Assembly (NCBI RefSeq): GCF_001636425.1
Contig: NZ_KV440953.1
Span: 4,336,001-4,400,000 of the forward strand
Origin: Heyndrickxia acidicola
Lineage (GTDB): Bacteria > Bacillota > Bacilli > Bacillales > Bacillaceae_C
Direction of reading: 5' to 3'
DNA length: 64,000 nt
Positions 45,714 to 55,098 of the stretch are shown here, in pieces. The notes beneath the pieces were generated by a model. That model ran no database searches and was not told the DNA's origin. It was given only the letters and a program-made list of their open reading frames with translations. Numbering within the stretch: the stretch's first letter is position 1; each line of letters begins with the position of its first letter. A program made the position numbers and the translations under genes.

Positions 45714-46274
45714 ATGGGAGTTGGAAGCAGAAAGATAATGACAGCAGCCGTTATTGCTGGAAGCATCATGCTCGCAGCCTGCAGCAGTCAGGGAAGCAGT
45801 ACTTCAAGTCAAGCTGCTGATTCGAAGGCAGTACAGTCGGCGGGCAATGCCCAAAAGGAAAAAACGGTTGAACAGGCCCTGCCGCCAATAAAAGAAGCAA
45901 CAGGCGTGCCGGAAAAAGATAAACAAGCGATTATGAAAGTTTTGAACCAATACATTACTTCTTTCAACCATGAGGATATTAACGCATATATCCGTACGCT
46001 GTCCCCTCATTCGACTTCTTTTAAGATTGACGATGAAAAGCAGTTCATGCAAAAAACGTTCAAAAAAATGAGCATGGACATGACCCCGAAACAAATGATG
46101 ATCATTGACTACAAGGGCAATACGGCCAATGTCTTTACCGATATGGATACAACGGTGGTGGAACGAAGCTCCGGTGACAAGATGGATCGCAGCAGCAGAC
46201 AAATCATTACGCTAAATAAAGAGTCGGATGGCTGGAAAATCAGCAAGCTGTTTGCCATGGAAAACCAGCAATAA
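45714..46274 (+). CDS. Lipoprotein with NTF2/SnoaL-like domain
   Basis: A protein of 186 residues. The signal peptide ends in IMLAAC, a good lipobox (Cys23). A Ser/Gln-rich linker to about residue 55 follows, then a domain with AIMKVLNQYITSFNHEDINAYI and three long strands ending DGWKISKLFAMENQQ. The helix-plus-curved-sheet layout resembles NTF2-like folds. Ligand and role are unknown. AGGGGGAGAAGGAG lies directly upstream. It is between the 188-bp array and degV. Confidence 0.75.
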   Translation: MGVGSRKIMTAAVIAGSIMLAACSSQGSSTSSQAADSKAVQSAGNAQKEKTVEQALPPIKEATGVPEKDKQAIMKVLNQYITSFNHEDINAYIRTLSPHSTSFKIDDEKQFMQKTFKKMSMDMTPKQMMIIDYKGNTANVFTDMDTTVVERSSGDKMDRSSRQIITLNKESDGWKISKLFAMENQQ

Positions 46275-46377
46275 AAGGAAGCAGCCGCAATAGGGCGCTT
46301 TCGCTTTTCTATTCCACTTTTCAAAAATATAGCATTTTGATACACACAAGTTGAAGTAGATTGTAAAGGATGATGAG

Positions 46378-47220
46378 ATGAAAACGGTGATTGTAACAGA
46401 CAGTACCGCGTATATCCCTAAGGAAGTGCGTGAACGATACCATATAGAAATGATTCCGCTCAGCGTGGTGTTAAACGGTGAGACTTATGAGGAAGAAGTG
46501 GATCTAACGGCTGAGCAGTTTTATGAGGAAATGAAGCTCGGTCACAAGCTGCCGACCTCATCCCAGCCTTCTGTCGGGCGATTCGTGCAGCTTTTTGAAC
46601 GTCTCGGAAAAGAATACGATGCGGTTATCAGCATCCATCTTTCCAGCGGCATCAGCGGAACCTACCAGGGAGCGGTGTCGGCAGGGAAAATGGTGGACAG
46701 CATTAAGGTGTTTGCCTACGATTCTGAAATCAGCTGCATGGCCCAGGGCTTTTATGCGATTGATGCGGCTAAAATGGCTGCGGAAGGAAAGGAGCCGGAA
46801 GAAATTTTTGCCCGCCTTGATGAATTGAAAGCCTCGACACGGGCTTATTTTATGGTGGATGACCTCTCGAATCTTCAGCGCGGCGGCCGCCTGAGCAGTG
46901 CACAGGCCATGATTGGCAGCCTTTTGAATATCAAACCGCTGCTTCATTTTGTGGACAAAGTCATTGTTCCCTTTGAAAAAATCCGTACCCGCAAAAAAGC
47001 ACTTAACCGCATTTTCGACCTGCTGGGGGAGGACGCGGATAAAGGGATTCCATTAAAAGCCTCCATTATCCATGCAAACCGTGAGGAAGAGGCGAAGGAA
47101 TTTCAAAAAGAGCTTTCTCAAAAATACCCGAATGTCGATTTTTCGATTAGCTATTTCGGTCCGGTGATTGCCACTCACCTTGGAGAAGGAGCCATAGGCA
47201 TGACCTGGATGTTAAAATAA
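46378..47220 (+). CDS. DegV-family fatty acid-binding protein
   Basis: A protein of 280 residues. It begins VTDSTAYIP, has SSQPSVGRF and IHLSSGISGTYQGAV, then MVDDLSNLQRGGRLSSAQAMIGSLLNIKPLLHF, and ends with GPVIATHLGEGAIG. These are the DegV (EDD) motifs. Relatives bind a single fatty acid and, as FakB, present it to the kinase FakA for phosphorylation. The position just before comFA matches YviA of B. subtilis. The fakA gene is not here. Its start ATG has GATGAGATG upstream, a weak ribosome site. Confidence 0.92.
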   Translation: MKTVIVTDSTAYIPKEVRERYHIEMIPLSVVLNGETYEEEVDLTAEQFYEEMKLGHKLPTSSQPSVGRFVQLFERLGKEYDAVISIHLSSGISGTYQGAVSAGKMVDSIKVFAYDSEISCMAQGFYAIDAAKMAAEGKEPEEIFARLDELKASTRAYFMVDDLSNLQRGGRLSSAQAMIGSLLNIKPLLHFVDKVIVPFEKIRTRKKALNRIFDLLGEDADKGIPLKASIIHANREEEAKEFQKELSQKYPNVDFSISYFGPVIATHLGEGAIGMTWMLK

Positions 47221-47284
47221 TCATCCTCACCCGGGCCTGTCCCATCAGGCCCTCTCTAAAAACCCCATAAAGGAGTGTTCCCCA

Positions 47285-48673
47285 ATGAATTCATTTTCTC
47301 CTGAATTGCAGCACCACCTCTCCGGCCGCTTCCTGCTCCAAAGCGAAATCCCTTTTTCCGAAAAAGAACTCGATCAGCATATCGCACAGGGCTTTGTCAG
47401 CGAAAAACCAGGCATTCTTCCCTTTAAAAAGAGTTGGAAATGCTCGCGTTGCAGTAATACAAACCCGCAGCTGTTCGCAGCATTTCCATGTGCCCGTTGC
47501 GGCGGCAAGCTGTGCACCTATTGCCGAAACTGCATCATGATGGGACGCGTTTCTTCCTGTACACCGCTTTTCACCTGGACAGGACCGGAGCCTGCCATCT
47601 CCTGCGGCCTTCATCCGCTGCAGTGGGAAGGGGCTCTATCAGATGGACAGCTCCATGCATCCAGCCAGGTGATTCAGGCCATTCGCACCAAAACCACCCT
47701 TTTGGTCTGGGCGGTCTGTGGTGCCGGTAAAACAGAGGTTCTGTTTGCTGGTATCAACAAGGCCTTAGAAAAAGGCCTCCGTGTCTGCATTGCAACCCCA
47801 AGGACCGATGTGGTGCTCGAGCTTGCCCCGCGTTTTCGAAAAGTGTTTCCCGGTGTCCCGGTTGCCGCTCTTTACGGTGGAAGCGAGGACCGACATCATT
47901 TTGCCCCGCTGACCATTGCCACGACTCATCAGCTTTACCGGTTTGAGGACGCCTTTGATCTAGTGATCGTGGATGAAGTCGATGCTTTCCCTTTTACGAT
48001 GGACCAAACTCTTCAGGCTGCCGTTGAAAAAGCGGCCAAACCCCATTCAGCGCGTTGTTTTCTGACAGCGACCCCGAACAGGAAATGGCAGCAGGAATGC
48101 CGATCGGGCAAGCTTTCCTTTGTTACCATCCCCGCCCGCTTCCACCGTTATCCCCTTCCTGTACCTGAATGTACCTGGTGCGGCAATTGGAAAAAACACT
48201 TCGAGAAGAAACGCCTTCCATCTGGTATCACAAAATGGGTGGAGATCAGGATTCAAGCCGGCAAGCAGGCGCTCATTTTTCTCCCCAATATCAAATTAAT
48301 GCAAAAAGCCATGCCGATTTTTCAAGCAATCGGCGATGTGATAATGGATTCTGTTCACGCGGGGGATCCGGACCGCAAAGCCAAGGTCGAAAAAATGCGC
48401 AGCAAGGAAACGCAGATCCTTTTGACCACGACTATTCTCGAACGGGGCGTGACATTTCCGAATATAGATGTCGCTGTGGTAGGGGCAGAAGACCCGATTT
48501 TTACAGAAGCCGCCCTTGTCCAGATTGCCGGCAGGGTGGGGAGGAGTGCTGACTTTCCAGCAGGCGCGATTACTCTTTTTCATTACGGAAAGACCTCGGC
48601 CATGCTAAAATCCATTCGCCACATTACCAGCATGAATACAGAAGCAAAGAAAAGAGGGCTGATCCATGGCTGA
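47285..48673 (+). CDS. comFA: ComFA, DEAD-box ATPase for DNA uptake
   Basis: A protein of 462 residues, the size of B. subtilis ComFA. An N-terminal zinc region has Cys at 53, 56, 69, 72, 77, 80 and 83 (CSRC, CARC, CTYC, C). The helicase core has Walker A in VCGAGKT (about 144-150), TPRTDVVLEL, DEVDAFPF as the DEAD box, and SATPN-like LTATPNR; motif VI is QIAGRVGRS. It helps to pull single-stranded transforming DNA through ComEC. AAAGGAG precedes the ATG. It overlaps comFC by 8 bp. The comFB gene, which lies between the two in B. subtilis, is at 62077 here. Confidence 0.95.
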   Translation: MNSFSPELQHHLSGRFLLQSEIPFSEKELDQHIAQGFVSEKPGILPFKKSWKCSRCSNTNPQLFAAFPCARCGGKLCTYCRNCIMMGRVSSCTPLFTWTGPEPAISCGLHPLQWEGALSDGQLHASSQVIQAIRTKTTLLVWAVCGAGKTEVLFAGINKALEKGLRVCIATPRTDVVLELAPRFRKVFPGVPVAALYGGSEDRHHFAPLTIATTHQLYRFEDAFDLVIVDEVDAFPFTMDQTLQAAVEKAAKPHSARCFLTATPNRKWQQECRSGKLSFVTIPARFHRYPLPVPECTWCGNWKKHFEKKRLPSGITKWVEIRIQAGKQALIFLPNIKLMQKAMPIFQAIGDVIMDSVHAGDPDRKAKVEKMRSKETQILLTTTILERGVTFPNIDVAVVGAEDPIFTEAALVQIAGRVGRSADFPAGAITLFHYGKTSAMLKSIRHITSMNTEAKKRGLIHG

Positions 48674-49373
48674 GACCTGTCTGTATTGTGCTGCAACCCT
48701 GCCTGTGCACCAAAGCTGGACAACGCTGTTCTTTCAGTCCCCGCCCAAGTTCGTCTGCCAGGACTGCCAGGCAAAGCTTGTTCCGATAAAAGGAAAGCTG
48801 TGTATGAAATGCAGCCGCCCGTTAGATAAGCTTGCACCGGAATTTATTCATCACGACACCTGTTCAGACTGTATCCGCTGGGAAAAGGACAAGGAGTGGC
48901 AGGACATCCTCGAAAAAAATATCTCCTTGTACGAATATAATGACTTTGCGAGAGAGTTGATTGCCCGGTTCAAGTTCCGCGGTGATTACATCCTCGCCAG
49001 GCTGTTTGCCGCTGATATTCAAAAAGCGGTGAAAACCATCTCCTATGACCATGTGACTGCCATTCCTTTGAGTGAATCCAGGCTTTATGAGCGCGGCTTC
49101 AACCAGGCAGAGGCACTTGCCCGCGAAGCAGGCCTCAAGCCTCTCGATCTCCTCACCCGCCTCCACACCGAAAAGCAATCCAAGAAATCCCGCACAGACC
49201 GAATTCATCTTTCCAACGTGTTTCAAATCAAGAGAGACCTAGAAATCTCCGATAAAACCATCCTGCTCATTGATGACATTTACACAACTGGCTCCACCCT
49301 CCGCCATGCCGGAAAGCTTTTAAAGCAGGCAGGAGCCAGTAAAATTTTTTCTCTTACTCTTGCAAGAGGCTAG
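48666..49373 (+). CDS. comFC: ComFC, phosphoribosyltransferase-like competence protein
   Basis: A protein of 235 residues. A double zinc finger (CLYC, CQDC, CMKC, CSDC) makes up the first 80 residues. The PRT domain has IPLSESRLYERGFNQAEALA and the PRPP loop ILLIDDIYTTGSTLRHAG. It works with ComFA in DNA uptake. Its start lies inside the end of comFA, so translation is coupled. It is followed 58 bp later by yvyF. Confidence 0.94.
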   Translation: MAETCLYCAATLPVHQSWTTLFFQSPPKFVCQDCQAKLVPIKGKLCMKCSRPLDKLAPEFIHHDTCSDCIRWEKDKEWQDILEKNISLYEYNDFARELIARFKFRGDYILARLFAADIQKAVKTISYDHVTAIPLSESRLYERGFNQAEALAREAGLKPLDLLTRLHTEKQSKKSRTDRIHLSNVFQIKRDLEISDKTILLIDDIYTTGSTLRHAGKLLKQAGASKIFSLTLARG

Positions 49374-49431
49374 TTAAAAAGTCGCGGGACTTTCCGATAT
49401 AAAAGATAGTGATAACTTTGGAGGAATGGGT

Positions 49432-49827
49432 ATGCCAGAACTGGAAAATTGTCCGACCTGCGGAACGGTGTATATGAAAAATCCGGTCCGTGATGTCTGT
49501 GAAAATTGCTATAAAGAAGAAGAAAAGAAATACGACATTGTCAGCAAATTTTTACGCGTACGTACAAATCGCGCTTCTACCATCGAAAACCTTGTGAAAA
49601 GTACAGGAGTCGAGGAGGAGCTTATCTATAAATGGACACGGAAAGGGCGCTTGAAAGCTGCGCAGTTCCCCAATCTTGGGTATCCCTGTGACCTCTGCGG
49701 AACCATTATTACGCAGGGCAAGCTCTGCAGCAGCTGTTCAGGGGGGATTCTTCAGGACTTGAACCGTCTTGAAAAAGAAAAGGAGTCCAAGGAAGCAAGG
49801 AAAAAAGGAACCTATTATTCTTTTTAA
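49432..49827 (+). CDS. yvyF: Flagellar operon protein YvyF
   Basis: A protein of 131 residues with two zinc-finger-like pairs: ENCPTCGTVY with CENCYKEE near the start, and YPCDLCGTII with LCSSCSGG near the end. The middle is a MerR-like or HTH stretch (NRASTIENLVKSTGVEEELIYKWTRKGRLK). The family is always linked to flagellar genes; its role is unclear, though B. subtilis YvyF affects FlgM. I choose ATG 49432, 6 bases after GGAGGA; ATG 49426 directly abuts that site. Confidence 0.88.
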   Translation: MPELENCPTCGTVYMKNPVRDVCENCYKEEEKKYDIVSKFLRVRTNRASTIENLVKSTGVEEELIYKWTRKGRLKAAQFPNLGYPCDLCGTIITQGKLCSSCSGGILQDLNRLEKEKESKEARKKGTYYSF

Positions 49828-49846
49828 CTTCAAGGAGGCAGCAAAG

Positions 49847-51424
49847 ATGAATCGTACGAAAAAAATCCTGATTTCGTCCTTTATGTCATTGGCTGTGGTT
49901 GTAAGTGCAGGCACTCCGTTTGTTTCAGCAAGCCATGCCAGCACAAAAAGCACAGCAAAAGAAGATGTTATTATCGTGTATAAAAACAAGACCGGCAAAG
50001 AAAAGGCATTAAAAACGGGAAGCCGCCTGGAGCACCAATACCAAGCGCTCCCGGCTGTCGCCATGACGGCTACTGCAGCCAATGTCCAAGCATTAAAAAA
50101 GGACCCGAATATCGCCTATGTTGAAAAAAATGTGCATTTTAAGATCCAAAATACAAAAGCTGTTCCAGTAACAGCAGCCGTTGCCAAGGAAGAATCCCAA
50201 TGGGGCTTCCAGGATGTAAAGGCAGTAGATGCATGGAAAGCCGGTTATACCGGAAAAGGCATTAAAGTAGCCGTGCTTGATACAGGTATTGCCCCGCACA
50301 GTGACTTAAAAGTAGCGGGCGGTACCTCAACCGTCAGTTATACGACTTCCTACACGGATGATAATGGTCATGGCACGCATGTCGCCGGCATTATTGCCGC
50401 CCAGCAAAATGGAGTGGGCACTGTAGGGGTTGCGCCGGATGTTTCTCTTTATGCTGTCAAAGCATTGGACCAGGACGGAGAAGGAGATCTTCAGGATATT
50501 TTAAAAGGACTGGACTGGGCCATTCAAAATCACATGGATATGGTTAATATGAGTCTGGGCACACCAGATGACAGCCAGGCATTTCATGATATGGTGGACA
50601 AAGCCTATCAATCTGGCACTCTCGTCATTTGTGCGGCAGGAAATGACGGCAATGCCGACGGAACAGGTGATAACGTCAACTATCCAGCCGATTATTCCAG
50701 TGCGATTGCGGTTGGAGCAGTCGATTCTAATCTGAAAAGAGCCTACTTTTCATCGACAGGCAATAAAGTGGAATTTACAGCACCTGGTGTGAATATTGTC
50801 AGCACGTATTTACATAACGGTTATGAAATGATGAGCGGGACATCCATGGCAACACCATACGTAACAGGACTCTTTGCATTATTAAAACAAGAATATCCAA
50901 CTCTTTCTGATTCAGAGCTTCGCACCAAGATGGATGCTTCTGTAAAAGATCTTGGGGCTCCAGGCAGAGATCCGTTGTATGGATTCGGCTTTGCGGAATT
51001 CTCACAAGCTGCAAAGACCGCACCGGTGCAAGCCCCATCTGTTCCGGCAGTGGACCCTGCCCTTAAAACGCAAGTGAAGAAAGCGGAAAAGGCAGTGGAG
51101 CTTGCTGAACAGCTTCCGATCCAATATCTTGTGAATGATGCTCAAAAACAGATCAATCAGCTGCCGGACAGTACAGACAAAACCGGACTACAGCAAAAAT
51201 TGGATCAAGTGAAAGCCCGCATTCTCCAGGCTCAAATCAAAGAGGCGGAAAGAGCGGTTCAATACGCGAAAACATATAAAACGCCATGGTTTGTAAATTT
51301 TGCACAAAATTATGTTTCAGCACTTCCGGATGGTGACACTAAAACAAGCCTGCAGGACCAGCTTGATAAAGTGAAGAATGCCATTCAAATACAAAAAGTT
51401 CATGTACACACAAAGAGAAGATGA
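49847..51424 (+). CDS. Secreted subtilisin-family protease with C-terminal helical repeats
   Basis: A protein of 525 residues: signal peptide (1-31), I9-type propeptide (about 40-100, ending VEKNVHFKI), and a peptidase S8 domain with Asp145 (VAVLDTGI), His175 (GHGTHVAG), Asn266 (AAGND) and Ser333 (SGTSMATP). After about residue 400 come two repeats of about 50 residues, VKKAEKAVELAEQL and IKEAERAVQYAKTY with partners NQLPDSTDK and SALPDGDTK, which look like helical hairpins that may bind the wall. It lies 19 bp after yvyF and before the flgM promoter, a place where B. subtilis has no protease gene. ATG 49847 follows AAGGAGG; the frame is open from 49769. Confidence 0.93.
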   Translation: MNRTKKILISSFMSLAVVVSAGTPFVSASHASTKSTAKEDVIIVYKNKTGKEKALKTGSRLEHQYQALPAVAMTATAANVQALKKDPNIAYVEKNVHFKIQNTKAVPVTAAVAKEESQWGFQDVKAVDAWKAGYTGKGIKVAVLDTGIAPHSDLKVAGGTSTVSYTTSYTDDNGHGTHVAGIIAAQQNGVGTVGVAPDVSLYAVKALDQDGEGDLQDILKGLDWAIQNHMDMVNMSLGTPDDSQAFHDMVDKAYQSGTLVICAAGNDGNADGTGDNVNYPADYSSAIAVGAVDSNLKRAYFSSTGNKVEFTAPGVNIVSTYLHNGYEMMSGTSMATPYVTGLFALLKQEYPTLSDSELRTKMDASVKDLGAPGRDPLYGFGFAEFSQAAKTAPVQAPSVPAVDPALKTQVKKAEKAVELAEQLPIQYLVNDAQKQINQLPDSTDKTGLQQKLDQVKARILQAQIKEAERAVQYAKTYKTPWFVNFAQNYVSALPDGDTKTSLQDQLDKVKNAIQIQKVHVHTKRR

Positions 51425-51486
51425 CAGGTCTAAAGTCATATGTGAGTGAGCTGCAAAACAAGAAGTAAATTAGCTTAAATCGCATG

Positions 51487-51520
51487 AAGCGCATGGATTT
51501 CAATCCGTGCGCTTTTTTCA
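51487..51520 (+). terminator. Terminator after the subtilase gene
   Basis: AAGCGCATGGAT (51487-51498) pairs with ATCCGTGCGCTT (51503-51514) with one wobble; six T follow. It separates the comF-protease unit from the flgM unit. Confidence 0.9.
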
Positions 51521-51566
51521 AAGAATGGCCCAGCAAAAATGGATAGAATCTCCTATAGGCCTAGAC

Positions 51567-51593
51567 TAAACATTTGTATGGATAGTCCGATAT
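51567..51593 (+). promoter_or_regulatory. Sigma-D promoter of flgM
   Basis: TAAA (51567-51570), 15 bases, then TCCGATAT (51586-51593), one base off the sigma-D consensus TAAA-N15-GCCGATAT. Confidence 0.85.
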
Positions 51594-51661
51594 AATAGAT
51601 AGAAACGACATGTTCGGAGAGCCGATTCGATTTCATCAGGCTTACAGAAAGGAGAATAAGC

Positions 51662-51934
51662 ATGAAAATCAATAATATAGGTTCATCTGGAATCAACCCA
51701 TACCAAAAATCACTGAATAAAATCGATACAAGTAACCAGGCCGGAAAGCAAACAGACAAAGTGGAAATTTCTTCGAAAGCAAAAGAAATGCAGCAGACCA
51801 GCCAGGTGGAAAAAGAGCGCCAGGCCAAAGTGGACCAGCTGAAAATCCAAGTGCAAAACGGCCAGTACACAGTCGATCCAAAGGCTGTAGCAAACAGCAT
51901 CATTAACTTTTATAAACAAAACAACAACCAATAG
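51662..51934 (+). CDS. flgM: Anti-sigma-D factor FlgM
   Basis: A protein of 90 residues. It starts MKINNIG-SSGINPYQK and has VEISSKAKEMQ, both typical of Bacillus FlgM; the C-terminal half (VDQLKIQVQNGQYTVDPKAVANSIINF) binds sigma-D. It holds sigma-D inactive until the hook-basal body is done. Its own sigma-D promoter gives feedback control. AGAAAGGAG lies upstream. It is the first gene of flgM-flgN-flgK-flgL. Confidence 0.94.
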   Translation: MKINNIGSSGINPYQKSLNKIDTSNQAGKQTDKVEISSKAKEMQQTSQVEKERQAKVDQLKIQVQNGQYTVDPKAVANSIINFYKQNNNQ

Positions 51935-51949
51935 GAGGGAGGCTGTTAC

Positions 51950-52426
51950 ATGTCCGCCAAGCTGCTCATCAGCCTGCTAGATAAACAGCAAAAGCTTCAC
52001 GAAAACCTTTTGAAAATAGCAGAAGACAAAACAGAAATCATAAAAAAGGGGGACATGGAAGGCCTCCAGCGCATCATGGCAGATGAACAAAAGCATATCG
52101 CTGCCATCCAAACCATTGAAGTGCAAAGACAGCAGGCAGCAGAAAACGTAACAGGCATGCCTGAAGCTACACTATCCATGTGTATCGAAGCCGCGAGCGA
52201 GGATGAGAGACCAAAGCTTTCCGCTTTTCAAGCAGGCATCATGGACATTGTAGAAAAGCTTCGGCATCGAAATGACTTAAATCAGCAGCTGATCTATCAG
52301 TCACTGCAGTTTGTGAACATGAGCCTCAGCGTGCTGCGACCTGTACCAGAGCATGTCACCTATTCGCGTCCGGACAAGCCCAAGGCTGTACAGGGACAGA
52401 GAGCATTGTTCAGTTCAAAGGTTTAA
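51950..52426 (+). CDS. flgN: Flagellar chaperone FlgN (YvyG)
   Basis: A protein of 158 residues, mostly helical, with two long coiled-coil segments (LLISLLDKQQKLHENLLKIAEDKTEIIKKGD and the 100-130 region). It matches FlgN, which guards the hook-filament junction proteins FlgK and FlgL before export. It lies between flgM and flgK with 15- and 30-bp gaps; AGGAGGGAGG precedes its start. Confidence 0.88.
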   Translation: MSAKLLISLLDKQQKLHENLLKIAEDKTEIIKKGDMEGLQRIMADEQKHIAAIQTIEVQRQQAAENVTGMPEATLSMCIEAASEDERPKLSAFQAGIMDIVEKLRHRNDLNQQLIYQSLQFVNMSLSVLRPVPEHVTYSRPDKPKAVQGQRALFSSKV

Positions 52427-52456
52427 TAGACAGAAACAATTTACGGAGGAAACACG

Positions 52457-54142
52457 ATGACATCCACCTTTTTTGGTTTAGAAACAGCATACCGGGGGCT
52501 GACTGCTCAGCAAAGTGCACTGAGCACCGTAGCCCAAAACGTATCAAACGCCAATACGCCAGGCTATACTCGCCAGCGAGTAAACATGGTTGCAACTGAT
52601 GCCTTCCCGTCACCCGGCATGAACAGCCCGCAGATAGCGGGTACACTGGGAACAGGCGTTACCACAGGCTCTGTCCAGCGAATCCGTGATCAATTCCTTG
52701 ATACTCAATACAGAGGCCAAAATACGCAGCTAGGAGAGTGGAGCGCAAAGTCAGATGCCCTTTCCCAAATGGAAAACATTATGAATGAACCAAGCGACAG
52801 CGGCCTTTCTGCGACAATGGGTCAGTTCTATCAGTCACTTCAGGACCTCAGCACGAATCCGGAAGATGAGGGATCCCGGTCTGTTGTGCTGCAGAATGGA
52901 ACCGCAGTGGCGGATACCTTTCACTATATAAATGACTCCTTGACCTCGATTCAAGGAAACCTGGGAGACCAGATCGGTTCATCAGTTACAGATATCAATT
53001 CAACCCTGCAGCAAATCAGCGATCTCAATAAGCAGATTGGTACAGTCGAAGCCAATGGTAATTTGCCAAATGACTTATATGATCAACGGGACAATCTGGT
53101 CGATCAGCTATCTTCTTACATGAACATAAAAGTAGACCGTGTGCCAAGCGGGGGGAATGCGTCTGCGATGGCAGAAGGGCAGTACAACATCAGTATGGTC
53201 AACCCGGATGGGTCCCAGATTCAGCTGGTTCAAAAAGGCACCAATGCATCTATTGCCATTAAGGGCGGAATTGACACGAACAACGATGGTATTCCGGATC
53301 GTCCAAACGGAAATCAGGCGGTCAGTGCGATTACAGTCAGCCAGCTTGGTGATCCTCAAACAGTGGCGAAGGAAATCGGTATTTCCACTAACGGAACAAT
53401 TGGTATTTCAGCTGGAAAACTGAGCGGACTCATTGAGAATTTTGGCTATACAGATACGACGACGGATGCCCAAGGAAATGCTGTTACAAGTACCAAAGGC
53501 TACTACCCTCAAATGATGGACAATTTGGACAAGCTTGCTTATACCTTTGGAACGGTATTCAATGCGGTCCAAGACCAAGGCTATGATTTAAATGGACAAA
53601 AAGGGACAGACTTTTTTACATTCGGCAGTCTTTCCGATTACCACGGGGCAGCTGCGGCCATCAATGAGGTCAGCAATCTTACAACGAGTCAGATTGCTGC
53701 GGCATCTTCAAATACGTTAGATTCAAACGGCAAACCGATTGCTGCAAAAGCAGGGGACGGAAACAATGCCATTAACCTTGCGGGAGTACAGGATTATGAC
53801 TTGTCCAAGCCCATTACATTAGGCGGCGGGATGGGAACATTAGATTTAAGCGCGAATTCTTCCAACATCTTTCAAACTGGAACGATTTCCTCCAATTATC
53901 AAGGGATGATTGGAAAACTAGGCGTTGACTCTCAGCAGGCAAGCCGTCTGTCTACTAACAGTACGACTTTACTGCAATCAGTCGATAACAACCGCCAATC
54001 GGTCAGCTCTGTCTCCATCGATGAAGAAATGACCAATATGATTAAATACCAGCAGGCTTACAGTGCATCTGCGAGAATGGTCACGATGATGGATGACATT
54101 TTGGATAAAGTCGTCAACGGCCTCGGCACAGGCGGCAGATAG
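52457..54142 (+). CDS. flgK: Hook-filament junction protein FlgK (HAP1)
   Basis: A protein of 561 residues. The N-terminal rod motif STVAQNVSNANTPGYTRQRV is the hallmark of flagellar axial proteins; the C-terminus SSVSIDEEMTNMIKYQQAYSASARMVTMMDDILDKVVNGLG closes the coiled coil. The middle (about 180-470) is the variable outer domain. The product is exported and forms the first junction ring between hook and filament. ACGGAGGAAA precedes the ATG. Confidence 0.96.
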   Translation: MTSTFFGLETAYRGLTAQQSALSTVAQNVSNANTPGYTRQRVNMVATDAFPSPGMNSPQIAGTLGTGVTTGSVQRIRDQFLDTQYRGQNTQLGEWSAKSDALSQMENIMNEPSDSGLSATMGQFYQSLQDLSTNPEDEGSRSVVLQNGTAVADTFHYINDSLTSIQGNLGDQIGSSVTDINSTLQQISDLNKQIGTVEANGNLPNDLYDQRDNLVDQLSSYMNIKVDRVPSGGNASAMAEGQYNISMVNPDGSQIQLVQKGTNASIAIKGGIDTNNDGIPDRPNGNQAVSAITVSQLGDPQTVAKEIGISTNGTIGISAGKLSGLIENFGYTDTTTDAQGNAVTSTKGYYPQMMDNLDKLAYTFGTVFNAVQDQGYDLNGQKGTDFFTFGSLSDYHGAAAAINEVSNLTTSQIAAASSNTLDSNGKPIAAKAGDGNNAINLAGVQDYDLSKPITLGGGMGTLDLSANSSNIFQTGTISSNYQGMIGKLGVDSQQASRLSTNSTTLLQSVDNNRQSVSSVSIDEEMTNMIKYQQAYSASARMVTMMDDILDKVVNGLGTGGR

Positions 54143-54156
54143 GAGGTAAATAGAAC

Positions 54157-55053
54157 ATGCGCGTAACGCAATCCATGCTATCCAGCAATATGCTGCAAAA
54201 CTTAAGTAACACTAACTCTAGGATGCAAACCTATCAGAACGAGCTGGCTTCCGGGAAAAAGCTGACAAAACCATCGGATGATCCAGCTGCAGCCATGAGG
54301 GCGATGGGTTATCGCTCCAATCTGCAGCAGGTTCAGCAGTACCAAAAGAATTTTACAGAAGCCTACAACTGGCTGGACTCGACGGATTCTTCTTTGGGTG
54401 AAGCGACGCAGGTGCTGCAGAGTGTGCAGGAATTAACGACACAGGCTGCGAATGGAACCCTTACCAGCAGCGACCGGCAGGCTATACAGGATCAAGTGAA
54501 GCAATTGAGAGATCATTTAGTGGATGTAGCGAACACGAAAGTAGGGAATAAATATATTTTTAATGGTACCAATACTTTAAACCCGCCTGTCACAAAACAG
54601 ACAGATGCAAATGGAAATACAACGGTCACCGTATCTACTAATAATGACCCAGTAAATATCGAACTGTCTAAAGGGATTTCTATTCAGGTAAATAGCACTC
54701 CGCAAAATGCCTTCTCTCAACAGATGTTTGATGACTTGAATTCATTAATAACGAATTTAGGTCCGAATGGCGATCCAAGTCAATTGTCATCTCAAATTGA
54801 TACCATTACCAATCAGGTGAATAACGTTGTAGGTGAGAGGGCTACGGTGGGAGCCAGAGAAAACCGCGTCCAGTTAATGGAGGACCGTGTCAATTCACAG
54901 GAGGATTCTGCGAATCAAATGATGTCTAACAATGAGGATGCGGACACAGCACAGGTCATCACAGATTTAACCTCTGAGCAAAGTGTACAGCGTGCTGCAT
55001 TAAGTGTAGGGGCCAGCGTCATACAGCCAACGCTGGTGGACTTTTTAAAGTAA
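54157..55053 (+). CDS. flgL: Hook-filament junction protein FlgL (HAP3)
   Basis: A protein of 298 residues, flagellin-like. It has an N-terminal MRVTQSMLSSNMLQNLSNTNSRMQTYQNELASGKKLTKPSDDP-type rod segment and a C-terminal segment ending SVQRAALSVGASVIQPTLVDFLK. It forms the second junction ring, on which the filament grows. It begins 14 bp after flgK with TAGGAGG. A hairpin with a T run follows its stop. Confidence 0.95.
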   Translation: MRVTQSMLSSNMLQNLSNTNSRMQTYQNELASGKKLTKPSDDPAAAMRAMGYRSNLQQVQQYQKNFTEAYNWLDSTDSSLGEATQVLQSVQELTTQAANGTLTSSDRQAIQDQVKQLRDHLVDVANTKVGNKYIFNGTNTLNPPVTKQTDANGNTTVTVSTNNDPVNIELSKGISIQVNSTPQNAFSQQMFDDLNSLITNLGPNGDPSQLSSQIDTITNQVNNVVGERATVGARENRVQLMEDRVNSQEDSANQMMSNNEDADTAQVITDLTSEQSVQRAALSVGASVIQPTLVDFLK

Positions 55054-55080
55054 AAGCTATTCTACTGAATAGCTTTTTTT
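55054..55080 (+). terminator. Intra-operon hairpin between flgL and yviE
   Basis: AAGCTATT (55054-55061) pairs with AATAGCTT (55068-55075), followed by seven T. It begins right at the flgL stop codon. Confidence 0.75.
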
Positions 55081-55098
55081 ACTAGAGGAGAAGAGTAT

